From a virus: 42,596 nucleotides of DNA. The stretch lies in the IMG/VR virus record IMGVR_UViG_3300027836_000018, positions 1 to 42,596 of that record. The stretch is one strand, 5' to 3'. Shown here in pieces: positions 7,119 to 15,743 of the stretch. Numbering within the stretch: position 1 is the stretch's first letter; the number at the start of each line of letters is the position of its first letter. The notes beneath the pieces were generated by a model. That model saw nothing but the letters and a program-made list of their open reading frames with translations. It was not told the DNA's origin and ran no database searches. The position numbers and the translations under genes were made by a program.

Positions 7119-10100
7119 TTAAGTTAAAAAATTTAATGTTTGTAATGCTGAAGCTTTGCCCAAAAAAGAAGGTACAGCAAGAGCTACATAATTTATAGTT
7201 GCATGTTGATCTGTAAGAGTTACTCCATTTGTAATATTTAAACTTCCTTCTATATCTACACCATATGGAGTAGTTGAATTTAAAGCAATTATTAATGGAG
7301 TAGTTGTACTAACTTGTGTTATAATATTATTACCTCTAAATGCTACTATTTTAGTTGTAGATACTGCTGCTCTTGTTATAAAATCAGTTACAGTTAATCT
7401 ACAATTATCTATTGTTACAGTAGATGCCCAGTTGTTATTACTTCCAGTTATGTAACATTCTAAATTTTGTAAAGTCTGACTTGCAACTTTTGTAAAAGTT
7501 AATGGAGTTGTACCTAAAATTCTTCCTGAAGTAGTTGATGCTGTTGTTGTTAAACCTGTAACACTTCCTGTGCAAGTTAAATCATTAAATATTAATCTTG
7601 TAATGGTATAATTTATGCTAAATCTACCTGTAATTTGTATTAATTTTAACTCTAAAGTTAAATTTGGAAGAGCAGCATTTGCAGTTAATTCCACATCACT
7701 TGTAAATGAACAAAATATATGTTCAATTATTACAGGATTAGTTATATATGTATTACTACTTCTTATAACTCCTGTAGTAGCAAATGCTGCAAAAGTTATT
7801 TTTTTAATTCTTAATGAAATAGGATTCCCTATAAATACAGCAAATCCTGATGTTCTTTTTACAATTTCATTAATTATTAAATCAGAATTTAAAAGAATAA
7901 CTCCTGACCCAGACACACCTTCATTAGACCAATCAATTATATTAACGTATCCATTAATTATAAGAAATGAGTTAGTTGAAATAGCAGTTCCTAGAGACCT
8001 ATTAGCAACAGCATCTGATTTTAAGTTTATATTTCCATTTAAGAATGTATAAGTAAAAAACTTAGTTGCTGTAGAAATAAGGTAACCAGACCCAGTATTA
8101 AAGTTAAAATCATAAATATATCTAGCATCTGCATTGAATATAAGATCTCTTGGAGGCATTACAGGCATTGTAATTGCTGTTGTAGCTCCTGTAATGTTAA
8201 TAGTCCATGCAAAGTCAATAGTTGCTGGTAAAGCAGCAATTAATGCAGCCATAGTTAAGTATGGTTTTGTACTATCACCTAGCACTGCTGTTGCATTATT
8301 TCCTGAAACAGTATTTAAATATGCATTATAAGGTATTATAGTAGTTCCCCCACTAATAGCTATATTACCTCCAGCAAGAAGATCATTTCCATTAATAGTT
8401 GCAAGATTAGAACCTGAAATTAAAGCTTCTTGTTTATCTGAAAAGAATATATAATCAGTAACATCTAAATAACCACTTTGAGAACTTGTAGCAACTTGCA
8501 TACTTAAAGTTCTATCTGCACTTAAATCTCCCCCTCCTGATAAAGGACTTGTAGTGGAAATTGTTCTTGATGTTGAAACTTTATTATTAAATGCGGTCCA
8601 ATCTGATGATGATAAAGCTCCTCTATTAGCTGCACTTGCGGTAGGTAAGTTAAATGTATGTGTATCTGTAGATGAAGATATATTTAAATCAGTTCCACTT
8701 GTTCCTACTGCTAAATTTTGCACTTGTTGGGTTAATCCATTTAATGCTGTTATTCCTGTTGTAAATGTTGTAAGTACTTCTGATAAATTACCATTCTCAG
8801 TATGTAGTGTAATAGTTTTACCCGATGTATTTACAAATATTCTAACAGCTAACCTATCAGTAATAAGTAATGTAGTTTGAGGCACAGGAATTGAAGAGAA
8901 GTATTGGTCAACAGTTGTACCATTTGTAATACCTTCAGGATTAAGAGAGTCACTTGCAATAAAGGTAAAAACATTTGTTGCACTCACCTTATAAAGCTCA
9001 GCATAAAAACTTGGCAAACCACCACCACTACTTGCGTTAAAATAAAACTCTACATTCCAATTACCTCCTGGTATATTTAATTGGCTAGGATCACCTGCAT
9101 CAGTAATAAAAGATGCAATATATCCATTACCTGCACCATTTGTTCTTGTAAAGTTAGTACCTGCTCCAAGTACTGGTGTTTTACTTAATTGATAATAAGT
9201 ATCACCACCAAATGTACCTTGTGAAACTGAACCATTAAGATAATAATTAATTGATGAACCACCACCTGTTGAATTTGGGAAATTAGCTAATGTACCATCA
9301 CCTCTAACATATTGAGAAACCAATCCTGCTCCTGTTACAGCTATATCACCAGTAGTTGTTATTGGACTATTTGTAACAGTAAATGCACTTGGCATTGTTA
9401 ATCCTACACTTGTAACACTACCTCCAGTAGCTATTTGCACATAAACACTTCCTGTCCATCTATATATAAGTCCTGTATCAAGAGTTACATATATTTTTCC
9501 AATTTCTCCTGTTATAGGTAAGGCTGCATAGTTTGCAACTTCTATTACATCATCAACATAAGAAGGTAATTGAGAGCTTGGTACTAATCCACTAACCAAA
9601 TCTGCTTTTAAAGCTAAGGCATCAAATACACCATCAGAAGATACTGCATTAGAGCTTCCATTAGTTGGGATTGAGTCTACAGTTGGTATATCTCCAATAG
9701 TTGCAATTGTATAACTTCCTGTTGTTTTATTTGGGAATTCTAGTATAACACCGGCATTTGTTACATTTGTATTTTTTAAATCAGATTCAAAATCTCCGTT
9801 ATGTAAACCCAAGAAACCAGTAGCATCTAAATAAGCATAAGTTCCTGTTACAGCATTTTGGGCACCTACAGCACCATTTAAAACCTGGCTAAAATTACCT
9901 GCAATGTCCCCTACTGTAATAGTGTTTGTAGTGGTTGCTCCTATGTCTGTAACACTTTGTAAATCTTGAGTACCGGTTACTTGTAATTCCCAAACTGCGG
10001 TATCATCTGTATTATCAGTGCAAAGATATAAAGTTCCGTCATCTAATAGCCATCTGCTTCCAACTACAAAACCTTTTGTAATATCATCGTAAATAGTAGG

Positions 10101-11585
10101 TGTAATTGTAAAATTATGTGAAACCTCTCTGATTGTAAAACCATCTTGTTGCATTACATAAAGTCTACCTGCTTCCCACTTCAACTCATAGTCAATAGAA
10201 CATACTAAAGCAACTCCTTTATAACCTCCAAGACTAGCATCGGTAACTCCTTCTTTTACTTTAGCTCCATTACTAAATGTAAGTCCTGCTCCAGTCCCAA
10301 ATTGAATATTATTTGTAGTTGAGTTTCCAACATCTGTTACATCTTGTAAACTTTGGATTCCTCCTGCAACTAACTCAGAAAAAGTAATATCAGTAGTACC
10401 TACAATAAAAAGATAAGTTACATTATTCATGTAATATCTATTACCATACAAAGTACTATCTTCATTATTTACTTTCCATTCTCTGTTGTTTTTATTGAAC
10501 CCACCAGAAGTAGTTGTTATTCTTCTTAATTTCCAAGGTTGAGAAGCACTGCCTATTTGAATAACTTCATAGTCACCATTTTGACTAGCATCAATTTGAT
10601 CTTTAACTAATATTTTTCTATTAGCTACAGAAGTCAATGCGATAGTCATGTCAACTCCATTTATAGTACCCAAGTTTCCATTAGAAACTCCTGTAAGGTA
10701 TAAAGTCTCTTGTGTACATGTAGGTAAAGGTTCTGTAGTTGCGGTGTCTACATGGATTACAGGTAACAATACTACTTGTGTAGGTGGAACATAGTTTATT
10801 TCATAAATGACATCAGAAATACCTATTATAGGATCTTCAGTTTTTTGTAGAAAGAATCTATCTTTATTAGTAAGCCCTTTTAAAATATTTACTTGAGAAG
10901 GGTATAACTCTTCAGTTTCATCAGCAAAATCTGCTCTAGTCAAAATAAAAGGTTCACTTATACTTCCTGCTTGAGTTAAAATATACACCCCATTTTGATA
11001 AGAAATATTAGTTTCTTCAATAGGTATAAAAACAGGTTGATCTTTTACTAATACACTTTCTCCAAGTTCTACAGTAAAACCATCTACAACTAGTGCACCG
11101 TTTATTGGACTTGTTAGTGTGGCTCCTAAACCTCCCATTCCATTATCGTAAGGGATAATTAAATCTGTTGTAGTAGCATAGTCCGCAAATACAACAGGGG
11201 AATCTCCTCCATCTACAGGAGATGTAGAAGAGGCGTAACTAACCCAGACTCCATTAGCTTTTTGATAAAACTTTTCTCCTGTAACTGTATTGTACCAATC
11301 GCTTCCAAGAGGAAAACCCCCTGCAACATTATTAGTAGAAGTAGGGTCTACTGGAAAAAAAGTAGTTAGTTTATTCCAAGCCTCATTTTTTCTTGCGTAT
11401 TGAGATCCGTCATCAGGTGCTTCTGAGATATAATTAGCATCATTGTTTAGTAAAGATATATCATCTCCTGCAACTATACTTTCAGTATATTTTGAAATAA
11501 GCTCTACTTGTGATGCTGTTATGTTAGATAAATCGCCTTTTCCTCTATTTTTTAGAGAGAATATTTTAAAGTTTAAATATGACAT
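7119..11585 (-). CDS. Giant modular tail fibre, 1488 aa, with C-terminal beta-helix-like region
   Basis: The N-terminus (SLKNRGKGDLSNITASQVEL, LLNNDANYISEA) is a fibre docking head. Then come repeated small modules: two LQDVTDVG/LQSVTDIG units with TTNxIxxG, a lysozyme-independent spike-like WLLDDGTLYLCTDNTDDTAVW segment, GTDLNISSSTDTHTFNLPTA followed by ALSSSDWTAFNNKVSTS, a tail-collar-type motif found in many phage fibres. The last 350 residues (from about NAYLNTVSGNNATAVLGD) are rich in short Ile/Asn/Thr strands, consistent with a right-handed beta-helix of the receptor-binding or depolymerase type, but I see no recognisable catalytic site. It is the longest gene in the window and central to host range. 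Its upstream neighbour (237 aa) shares fibre-type motifs. Confidence 0.8.
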   Translation of the reverse strand: MSYLNFKIFSLKNRGKGDLSNITASQVELISKYTESIVAGDDISLLNNDANYISEAPDDGSQYARKNEAWNKLTTFFPVDPTSTNNVAGGFPLGSDWYNTVTGEKFYQKANGVWVSYASSTSPVDGGDSPVVFADYATTTDLIIPYDNGMGGLGATLTSPINGALVVDGFTVELGESVLVKDQPVFIPIEETNISYQNGVYILTQAGSISEPFILTRADFADETEELYPSQVNILKGLTNKDRFFLQKTEDPIIGISDVIYEINYVPPTQVVLLPVIHVDTATTEPLPTCTQETLYLTGVSNGNLGTINGVDMTIALTSVANRKILVKDQIDASQNGDYEVIQIGSASQPWKLRRITTTSGGFNKNNREWKVNNEDSTLYGNRYYMNNVTYLFIVGTTDITFSELVAGGIQSLQDVTDVGNSTTNNIQFGTGAGLTFSNGAKVKEGVTDASLGGYKGVALVCSIDYELKWEAGRLYVMQQDGFTIREVSHNFTITPTIYDDITKGFVVGSRWLLDDGTLYLCTDNTDDTAVWELQVTGTQDLQSVTDIGATTTNTITVGDIAGNFSQVLNGAVGAQNAVTGTYAYLDATGFLGLHNGDFESDLKNTNVTNAGVILEFPNKTTGSYTIATIGDIPTVDSIPTNGSSNAVSSDGVFDALALKADLVSGLVPSSQLPSYVDDVIEVANYAALPITGEIGKIYVTLDTGLIYRWTGSVYVQIATGGSVTSVGLTMPSAFTVTNSPITTTGDIAVTGAGLVSQYVRGDGTLANFPNSTGGGSSINYYLNGSVSQGTFGGDTYYQLSKTPVLGAGTNFTRTNGAGNGYIASFITDAGDPSQLNIPGGNWNVEFYFNASSGGGLPSFYAELYKVSATNVFTFIASDSLNPEGITNGTTVDQYFSSIPVPQTTLLITDRLAVRIFVNTSGKTITLHTENGNLSEVLTTFTTGITALNGLTQQVQNLAVGTSGTDLNISSSTDTHTFNLPTASAANRGALSSSDWTAFNNKVSTSRTISTTSPLSGGGDLSADRTLSMQVATSSQSGYLDVTDYIFFSDKQEALISGSNLATINGNDLLAGGNIAISGGTTIIPYNAYLNTVSGNNATAVLGDSTKPYLTMAALIAALPATIDFAWTINITGATTAITMPVMPPRDLIFNADARYIYDFNFNTGSGYLISTATKFFTYTFLNGNINLKSDAVANRSLGTAISTNSFLIINGYVNIIDWSNEGVSGSGVILLNSDLIINEIVKRTSGFAVFIGNPISLRIKKITFAAFATTGVIRSSNTYITNPVIIEHIFCSFTSDVELTANAALPNLTLELKLIQITGRFSINYTITRLIFNDLTCTGSVTGLTTTASTTSGRILGTTPLTFTKVASQTLQNLECYITGSNNNWASTVTIDNCRLTVTDFITRAAVSTTKIVAFRGNNIITQVSTTTPLIIALNSTTPYGVDIEGSLNITNGVTLTDQHATINYVALAVPSFLGKASALQTLNFLT

Positions 11586-11596
11586 ATTGTTTTATT

Positions 11597-12310
11597 TTAT
11601 TCGTAAAGACATTCTATATCTACTATTTTTCCAAGGCTATTTATGCCATAACTACAAATTGGTGATAAATCGAATCTATAATTATTCCCATCTCCTACAA
11701 ATATTGTGTTTCCGCTTTTATCTGTGTATATTGTAGATCCTATTGCGTTTTGTGTGGTATAATCTTTTGTTGAGTAAAACTTAACTAACTCCAAGACTTC
11801 TAATGGGGGCCATCCACCAAATTCGTTTGGTCTATTTGTAATATCAAAATAGATAGGGTATAAAACTAATTGTACTTTAAAAAATGGTATTTGATCCTCT
11901 TCTATGATTATCCCTTCATCTTGAATCCAATTGGCTATATGTGTTTCGGTTACCTCTTCTAATGTTGATACCCCTAATTCTTCTAAAGTAGGGTAAAAAT
12001 AAATTATTTTGTTATCTTGTGTGCTTTCTATAAATAGTTTACCATCAACTGTAGACAGCGTAATTAGATTTCCGCTTTCTGAGCTTACAAATGTAGATAT
12101 GTTAACTATTGGGTTTTCTGCTGTTCCGGTTACTCCTGTTCCTGTTAGGGTACTTAATCCTTGTAGATCAATTAGTGGTAAGGCTGCTCCACATTTATCT
12201 GTTACATATGTTTTTACTGCTGTGGCACCATCTTCTACTACAAAGTATACAGAGTTTGGTTGAGGTCTAATTGGAAGTATTTTTACTTTGAAGTGTTGTA
12301 TTTCTTTCAT
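11597..12310 (-). CDS. Fibre-like virion protein, 237 aa
   Basis: The first 75 residues (FKVKILPIRPQPNSVYFVVE, AVKTYVTDKCGAALPL, GLSTLTGTGVTGTAENPIVN) match the connecting domain often found at the start of Bacteroidota phage fibres, where a 'xPNxVYFVxxdGxxxvkxYVTDxxGxxxPLxD' unit precedes the shaft. The remainder is acidic and beta-rich, with no long repeats, and ends SPICSYGINSLGKIVDIECL. I infer a short fibre or an adaptor holding the giant fibre encoded 11 bp downstream. Its own start at 12310 lies 1 bp from the end of the 113-aa gene, so the whole cluster is co-translated. Confidence 0.6.
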   Translation of the reverse strand: MKEIQHFKVKILPIRPQPNSVYFVVEDGATAVKTYVTDKCGAALPLIDLQGLSTLTGTGVTGTAENPIVNISTFVSSESGNLITLSTVDGKLFIESTQDNKIIYFYPTLEELGVSTLEEVTETHIANWIQDEGIIIEEDQIPFFKVQLVLYPIYFDITNRPNEFGGWPPLEVLELVKFYSTKDYTTQNAIGSTIYTDKSGNTIFVGDGNNYRFDLSPICSYGINSLGKIVDIECLYE

Positions 12311-12311
12311 A

Positions 12312-12653
12312 TTACCATTCTATTTTACTCCATTCACAGTATTCATCTACTGCACATGATAATCTGTTTATATTAGGGTGTATTCCACAAAGACTGTCCT
12401 TTTTTATAGTGTTGTCACATCTTTCTATTTCACCTTTTATTTTTTTGTTTACCCAGTCTATGAGTTCGCATTCGTCTGTACATAGGATATTGTAAAACAT
12501 TTGTGTATGTCTTAATTTATCTTTATCTACTTCTTCGCCAATACCAAACTTTTTAGTTAGGTAGTAAGAATCTGCTTGTCTTAATAAATCGGATTCAAAT
12601 TTATCAAAATAGTTTTCTTGTGTTAATATCAGAAAATTTTGTTGTCCAGCCAT
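12312..12653 (-). CDS. Conserved small virion-cluster protein, 113 aa
   Basis: I do not recognise this protein. It is 113 residues, soluble and mainly helical, with six cysteines in the C-terminal two thirds (ILCTDECELIDWVNKKI, ERCDNTI, SLCGIHPNINRLSCAVDEYC, then WSKIEW). The genes on both sides encode the 182-aa and fibre-like proteins, with 1-bp gaps, so a role in the same assembly is likely. The cysteine content parallels that of other proteins in this fibre cluster (485, 142 and 85 aa), suggesting disulfide-stabilised virion parts or, less likely, metal binding. Confidence 0.6.
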   Translation of the reverse strand: MAGQQNFLILTQENYFDKFESDLLRQADSYYLTKKFGIGEEVDKDKLRHTQMFYNILCTDECELIDWVNKKIKGEIERCDNTIKKDSLCGIHPNINRLSCAVDEYCEWSKIEW

Positions 12654-12654
12654 A

Positions 12655-13203
12655 TCAGATACAATCTTTACAATCCATTAATTTTTTTAATAACTCTCTT
12701 GCTTGTTGAAAAAATCTATCGGCCTTTACAATATCTCCAAGTTTAGCGTGTGATTTAGCTACTTTAATTAACCAATCAATATCATATATTTTATCTCTAA
12801 AAGCTTTATCGTTTTTTGAGTATTCAAATCCGTATTTTACTATTACTTTAGATAGTTCTAATTCTGTTCTATCTGTCTTTAAATAGTATTTTAATTTTTC
12901 AAAATTTGTGTACCCACTCTTTAAGTTTATTGTGTATACTCCATCTGGAAGATCTCCATATACCTCATCTGTACAATCTCCTTTTAAGCAAGTTATACCT
13001 AGATTGTGGCTATTAAAAGAATTTAATGCTTTTTTCTTAAAAGAAAAAGTTAATGGTTTTTGTGATCCAGGCAAAGTTATTAAAATAAATGCTGGTTTTA
13101 TTTCTGCATGTACCCAGTCACTACTATCTCCTATCCAAAGTGTTTGTACAGTAGATTGTATTACATCAAAATCTATTTTTATTTCTCCTACTATTTGTGA
13201 CAT
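12655..13203 (-). CDS. Conserved phage protein of the fibre cluster, 182 aa
   Basis: The N-terminal 115 residues look like a beta-sandwich (IKIDFDVIQSTVQTLWIGDS, KPAFILITLPGSQKPLTFSF, GDLPDGVYTINLKSGY), with two cysteines in LKGDCTDE and LGITCLKG. The C-terminal 65 residues are a helical pair with a TPR-like feel (DIDWLIKVAKSHAKLGDIVK, ADRFFQQARELLKKL) ending CKDCI. No enzyme motif is visible. Proteins of this design precede fibre genes in related phages; a scaffold or adaptor role is inferred from position only. It is separated by 13 bp from the spanin-like gene upstream and marks the change from lysis to fibre genes. Confidence 0.55.
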   Translation of the reverse strand: MSQIVGEIKIDFDVIQSTVQTLWIGDSSDWVHAEIKPAFILITLPGSQKPLTFSFKKKALNSFNSHNLGITCLKGDCTDEVYGDLPDGVYTINLKSGYTNFEKLKYYLKTDRTELELSKVIVKYGFEYSKNDKAFRDKIYDIDWLIKVAKSHAKLGDIVKADRFFQQARELLKKLMDCKDCI

Positions 13204-13216
13204 TGGTTTTTATTTT

Positions 13217-13684
13217 TTAAAATAAGTTATATTCAAATATAAATCTATACCCAGATGGGTTATTTGGTTGTGCAAAATATTGACCACCTATGCTGAACTT
13301 ATTAAACTCTAATAGTAAAGTCCCATATAGATAAGGATTTACTAAGCTGGTATTTACAGTTTGTACTCCTAAGTATGCGTGGAGTTCAGGTTTTTTAAAC
13401 CAGCCAATAGCTTTATCTTGTACGGTAATTATTTCATTTTTCTTAGCGAGGATACTATCTTTAATTTTTATAATATCTGTAAGCTCGCTATTTTGATTTT
13501 GTAAATTTTTAATTTCTTCTTCTTTAATCACTAATTTACTTTTACATATATCTCCTTTGACAAGATCTTTTACTATTTCTCTAGCTATATTTTCATTCAA
13601 TACTATCTTTTTGACAGTATCTGTCTGAGAAAAACTTTTGAAGCTTACTAAAAGCAATAGTATCAATAACTTTAATTGTGTCAT
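13217..13684 (-). CDS. Exported outer-membrane-type protein, likely o-spanin counterpart, 155 aa
   Basis: The product has a clear signal peptide (MTQLKLLILLLLVSFKSFSQ, cleavage expected near SFS-Q), a periplasmic coiled coil (LVIKEEEIKNLQNQNSELTD, LAKKNEIITVQDKAIG) and a C-terminal aromatic, strand-like region (LHAYLGVQTVNTSLVNPYLY, then YRFIFEYNLF) ending in Phe as outer-membrane proteins do. The start lies inside the i-spanin-like gene in another frame, with 92 bp overlapping, the nested layout typical of Rz/Rz1 pairs. It lacks a lipobox Cys, so it is not a classical Rz1 lipoprotein; a short beta domain may anchor it instead. Function in outer-membrane disruption is inferred from position and topology. 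Confidence 0.65.
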   Translation of the reverse strand: MTQLKLLILLLLVSFKSFSQTDTVKKIVLNENIAREIVKDLVKGDICKSKLVIKEEEIKNLQNQNSELTDIIKIKDSILAKKNEIITVQDKAIGWFKKPELHAYLGVQTVNTSLVNPYLYGTLLLEFNKFSIGGQYFAQPNNPSGYRFIFEYNLF

Positions 13685-13943
13685 GTTCTAATTGTATTAA
13701 TATTTTTTCTTTTTGGACAATTACTTTATTATTAGATTTTAAACTATCAAGCTTGTTCCAATGTAATTCTTCACGTTTTTCTAGTAATTCAATGTCTGCT
13801 TCAAGACGTTTCTTTTCTTTTTTTAATTCATTGTTTTGTCCTATTCCATATATAAGAAATAGAATGAATAATAAAATTAGAATAGTTCCTAACCATTGCT
13901 GTTTTATAAAATTACTTATATGGCACATATGATGTTTTACCAT
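13593..13943 (-). CDS. Inner-membrane spanin (Rz-like), 116 aa
   Basis: The topology is that of an i-spanin: short N-terminal cytoplasmic segment, one transmembrane helix (residues about 18-35, LGTILILLFILFLIYGIG), then a long periplasmic coiled coil (KKEKKRLEADIELLEKREEL, then KLDSLKSNNKVIVQKEKILI). The ATG at 13943 overlaps the end of the endolysin by 32 bp; the internal Met at residue 6 would be an alternative start. The gene for an exported coiled-coil protein starts within its 3' part. Known spanins bridge inner and outer membranes and fuse them at the last step of lysis; I assign the role from topology, overlap and gene order, not from sequence identity. Confidence 0.75.
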   Translation of the reverse strand: MVKHHMCHISNFIKQQWLGTILILLFILFLIYGIGQNNELKKEKKRLEADIELLEKREELHWNKLDSLKSNNKVIVQKEKILIQLEHDTIKVIDTIAFSKLQKFFSDRYCQKDSIE

Positions 13944-14373
13944 TAGTTTTTATTGCTCTTAATATTTGTTTTCTTTGTTTGCCTGTTGATTCATAAGATA
14001 CATGTACCCAGTCTGGGTTTTTATCTGTGCCAAATTCCCAAATCATTTGATCAAATACTAAATTATTTTTAATATAATCAAATACTTGTTTATTTGTAAT
14101 TGATGTACCATCCATATCAATATCAATTGCTTCACCAGAACAATGTTGTGAAGTTAGTGATCCACCTATTTTTTTATTTAAGGCTGCACTTCTATACCCA
14201 CTTGATATATGAATAGGGGTGTTAAAATGTTCTCTAATAGGTTCAAATACTTTTTCAGCTAACTTTTTAAAGTTCTCTAAATGTTCTGCAGTTGGTTCAT
14301 TGCTGATACCATTTCTTTTTGCTGATTCACTTCTTGTTACTTCAGCTAATGATAAGTGTTTACTCAGTTGCAT
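13912..14373 (-). CDS. Endolysin, M15-family D-Ala-D-Ala carboxypeptidase-like peptidase, 153 aa
   Basis: The zinc-peptidase motifs are in order: ISSGYRSAALNKKIGG, then SQHCSGEAIDIDMDG (first His and the Asp ligand), and PDWVHVSYES (last His ligand). This is the Peptidase_M15_3 / VanY-like fold used by many phages as a peptidoglycan-cleaving endolysin. The frame is open further upstream, but the N-terminus MQLSKHLSLAEVTRSESAKR starting at 14373 matches family starts, and overlaps the upstream membrane gene by 14 bp. There is no signal peptide, so access to the wall depends on the holin-type proteins encoded just upstream. It is flanked by the spanin-like pair on the other side, giving a complete lysis cassette. 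Confidence 0.88.
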   Translation of the reverse strand: MQLSKHLSLAEVTRSESAKRNGISNEPTAEHLENFKKLAEKVFEPIREHFNTPIHISSGYRSAALNKKIGGSLTSQHCSGEAIDIDMDGTSITNKQVFDYIKNNLVFDQMIWEFGTDKNPDWVHVSYESTGKQRKQILRAIKTNGKTSYVPYK

Positions 14374-14620
14374 TTTCTTCTTGTTTTTTGTTATTATTAG
14401 TGTTAAAAATTTTACCTGCTGTAGCAATACCAAAGCATATCATTGTAAGAGTCATAAACCCATCAAAGATAAACTCTTTAATTATTAATTCTTCACCTAA
14501 TATTCCAGTTATTACATCTACTAATAGTGTAAAAACCATTGCAAAAAAAGAAACAACACCAACAAATGCTTTTTCATCTATTGAATTATTATCACTTATT
14601 AATTCTCTCCAAAATTTCAT
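14360..14620 (-). CDS. Small membrane protein of the lysis cassette (holin-like), 86 aa
   Basis: This 86-residue protein opens MKFWRELISDNNSIDEKAFV and has two predicted transmembrane helices (about residues 19-42, VGVVSFFAMVFTLLVDVITG, and 48-70, FIFDGFMTLTMICFGIATAG), with an Asn/Lys/Glu-rich cytoplasmic tail (NNNKKQEENATE). Small two-helix proteins of the 'KFWRELISDNN..S.K..VG' type stand next to endolysins in many Bacteroidota phages. Holin, antiholin or pinholin are possible. It is one of three membrane proteins in a row: a likely holin (143 aa), the PAS-domain protein (369 aa), and this. How labour is divided cannot be read from sequence. Confidence 0.7.
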   Translation of the reverse strand: MKFWRELISDNNSIDEKAFVGVVSFFAMVFTLLVDVITGILGEELIIKEFIFDGFMTLTMICFGIATAGKIFNTNNNKKQEENATE

Positions 14621-14633
14621 ACTTGTTTAATTT

Positions 14634-15743
14634 TTATTTATTACCACCTTCTTGTGTAGCATACTTAATACCCATAATTGTACCAACTATTGAGAATGCG
14701 TTAGTTAATAATACACTAAACATATTTGACCATGTTGAACCAATTATTTGGGTGTCTTGATCTGTTACAATGGCGGCCCAGTATAGTACAGTTGTAACAA
14801 TACCAACACCTACTATAACAGCTAACGCACACTTAACAATTATTTTTATTAATTCATTCTGACTCTTTTTTAATACTACATCTAAATCATTTAAAGCAGC
14901 GTCCTTTTCTAATTCTATTGCGTGTTTAAGCTTTTGTGAGTTATCTAATTCAACTGTTAAGTTCTTTGTAAGCTCATCTATTTTCTTCTTATTGTTTACA
15001 GACTCAGTAATATCAGTTGCAATCTTAACTACCTCAGTAATATTGCCTTTACTGTCAAGTACAGGATTGTATGATGCTTGTAAATAAACAATAGAACCGT
15101 CTACTTTTCTCCTTTCAAATATTCCATCAAAGAACTTACCCTTTCTTAAACTTTCCCAAAACTTAGTATAGTCATCAGACTTTGAGTACTCATAGCTTAC
15201 AAAAATACTATGATGCTTTCCAATGAGTTTACTTTTTTCATTGGTTTTATACCCCATAGTTTCTAAGAATATAGAATTTACATCTAGTATAAATCCATCA
15301 GTGTTAAAACTAATAATAGCAGTACTTCGGTTAATTGCGTCTACTTGTTTCTTACTATTGACAATTGTTGTAATGTCAGTAGCAATCTTCATTACTTTAG
15401 TAATCTTATTGTTCTCATCAAAAATAGGATTATAAGTTGCTTGGAGATTAATAAGACTTCCGTCCTTTCTTCTTCTCTCAAACTCTCCTTGGTAGTACTT
15501 ACCACTTCTTAATATATCCCAAAATTTTTCATACTCAAGTGATCTTGAATAATCTTCACATACAAAAATGCTATGGTGCTTACCAAGAAGTTCTTCATGG
15601 TTACCTAAACCATAACCCATTGCTTTCAAGAAAATATCATTAACTCCTAATATAGTACCATTAAGGTCAAAGTAAATAATAGCATTACTTCTATTAATTG
15701 CTTCTAATCTACTTAATAACTCCTCTTTAGATAAATTTTTCAT
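14634..15743 (-). CDS. Tandem PAS-domain sensor with coiled coil and holin-like transmembrane C-terminus, 369 aa
   Basis: Two similar PAS domains occupy residues about 13-126 and 136-247. Each has AINRSxAII.F, a GKHHSIFV loop (His56-57 and His177-178), KFW..LR.GK, FERR..DGS and a closing KIATDIT. They resemble the tandem PAS units of BdlA/Aer-type chemotaxis receptors, which bind haem or flavin in characterised members. Residues 248-300 form a coiled coil. The end has two membrane segments (about 301-327 and 338-360, the second including LLTNAFSIVGTIMGIKYA), a pattern of small phage holin-like proteins. No kinase, methyl-accepting or cyclase domain is present. The gene overlaps the holin-like gene by 1 bp and precedes the small membrane protein and endolysin. 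I infer a sensor that couples a redox, oxygen or metabolic signal to lysis; ligand and mechanism are unknown. Confidence 0.85.
   Translation of the reverse strand: MKNLSKEELLSRLEAINRSNAIIYFDLNGTILGVNDIFLKAMGYGLGNHEELLGKHHSIFVCEDYSRSLEYEKFWDILRSGKYYQGEFERRRKDGSLINLQATYNPIFDENNKITKVMKIATDITTIVNSKKQVDAINRSTAIISFNTDGFILDVNSIFLETMGYKTNEKSKLIGKHHSIFVSYEYSKSDDYTKFWESLRKGKFFDGIFERRKVDGSIVYLQASYNPVLDSKGNITEVVKIATDITESVNNKKKIDELTKNLTVELDNSQKLKHAIELEKDAALNDLDVVLKKSQNELIKIIVKCALAVIVGVGIVTTVLYWAAIVTDQDTQIIGSTWSNMFSVLLTNAFSIVGTIMGIKYATQEGGNK

Noticed and set aside
13912-14433. Longer endolysin start at 14433
   Set aside because: The extra 20 residues are low-complexity, overlap the upstream gene further, and family N-termini match the start at 14373.
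14634-15743. Host chemotaxis receptor or histidine kinase captured by the phage
   Set aside because: No methyl-accepting, HAMP, kinase or receiver domain follows the PAS domains; the C-terminus is two membrane helices only and the gene is tightly embedded in the lysis cassette.
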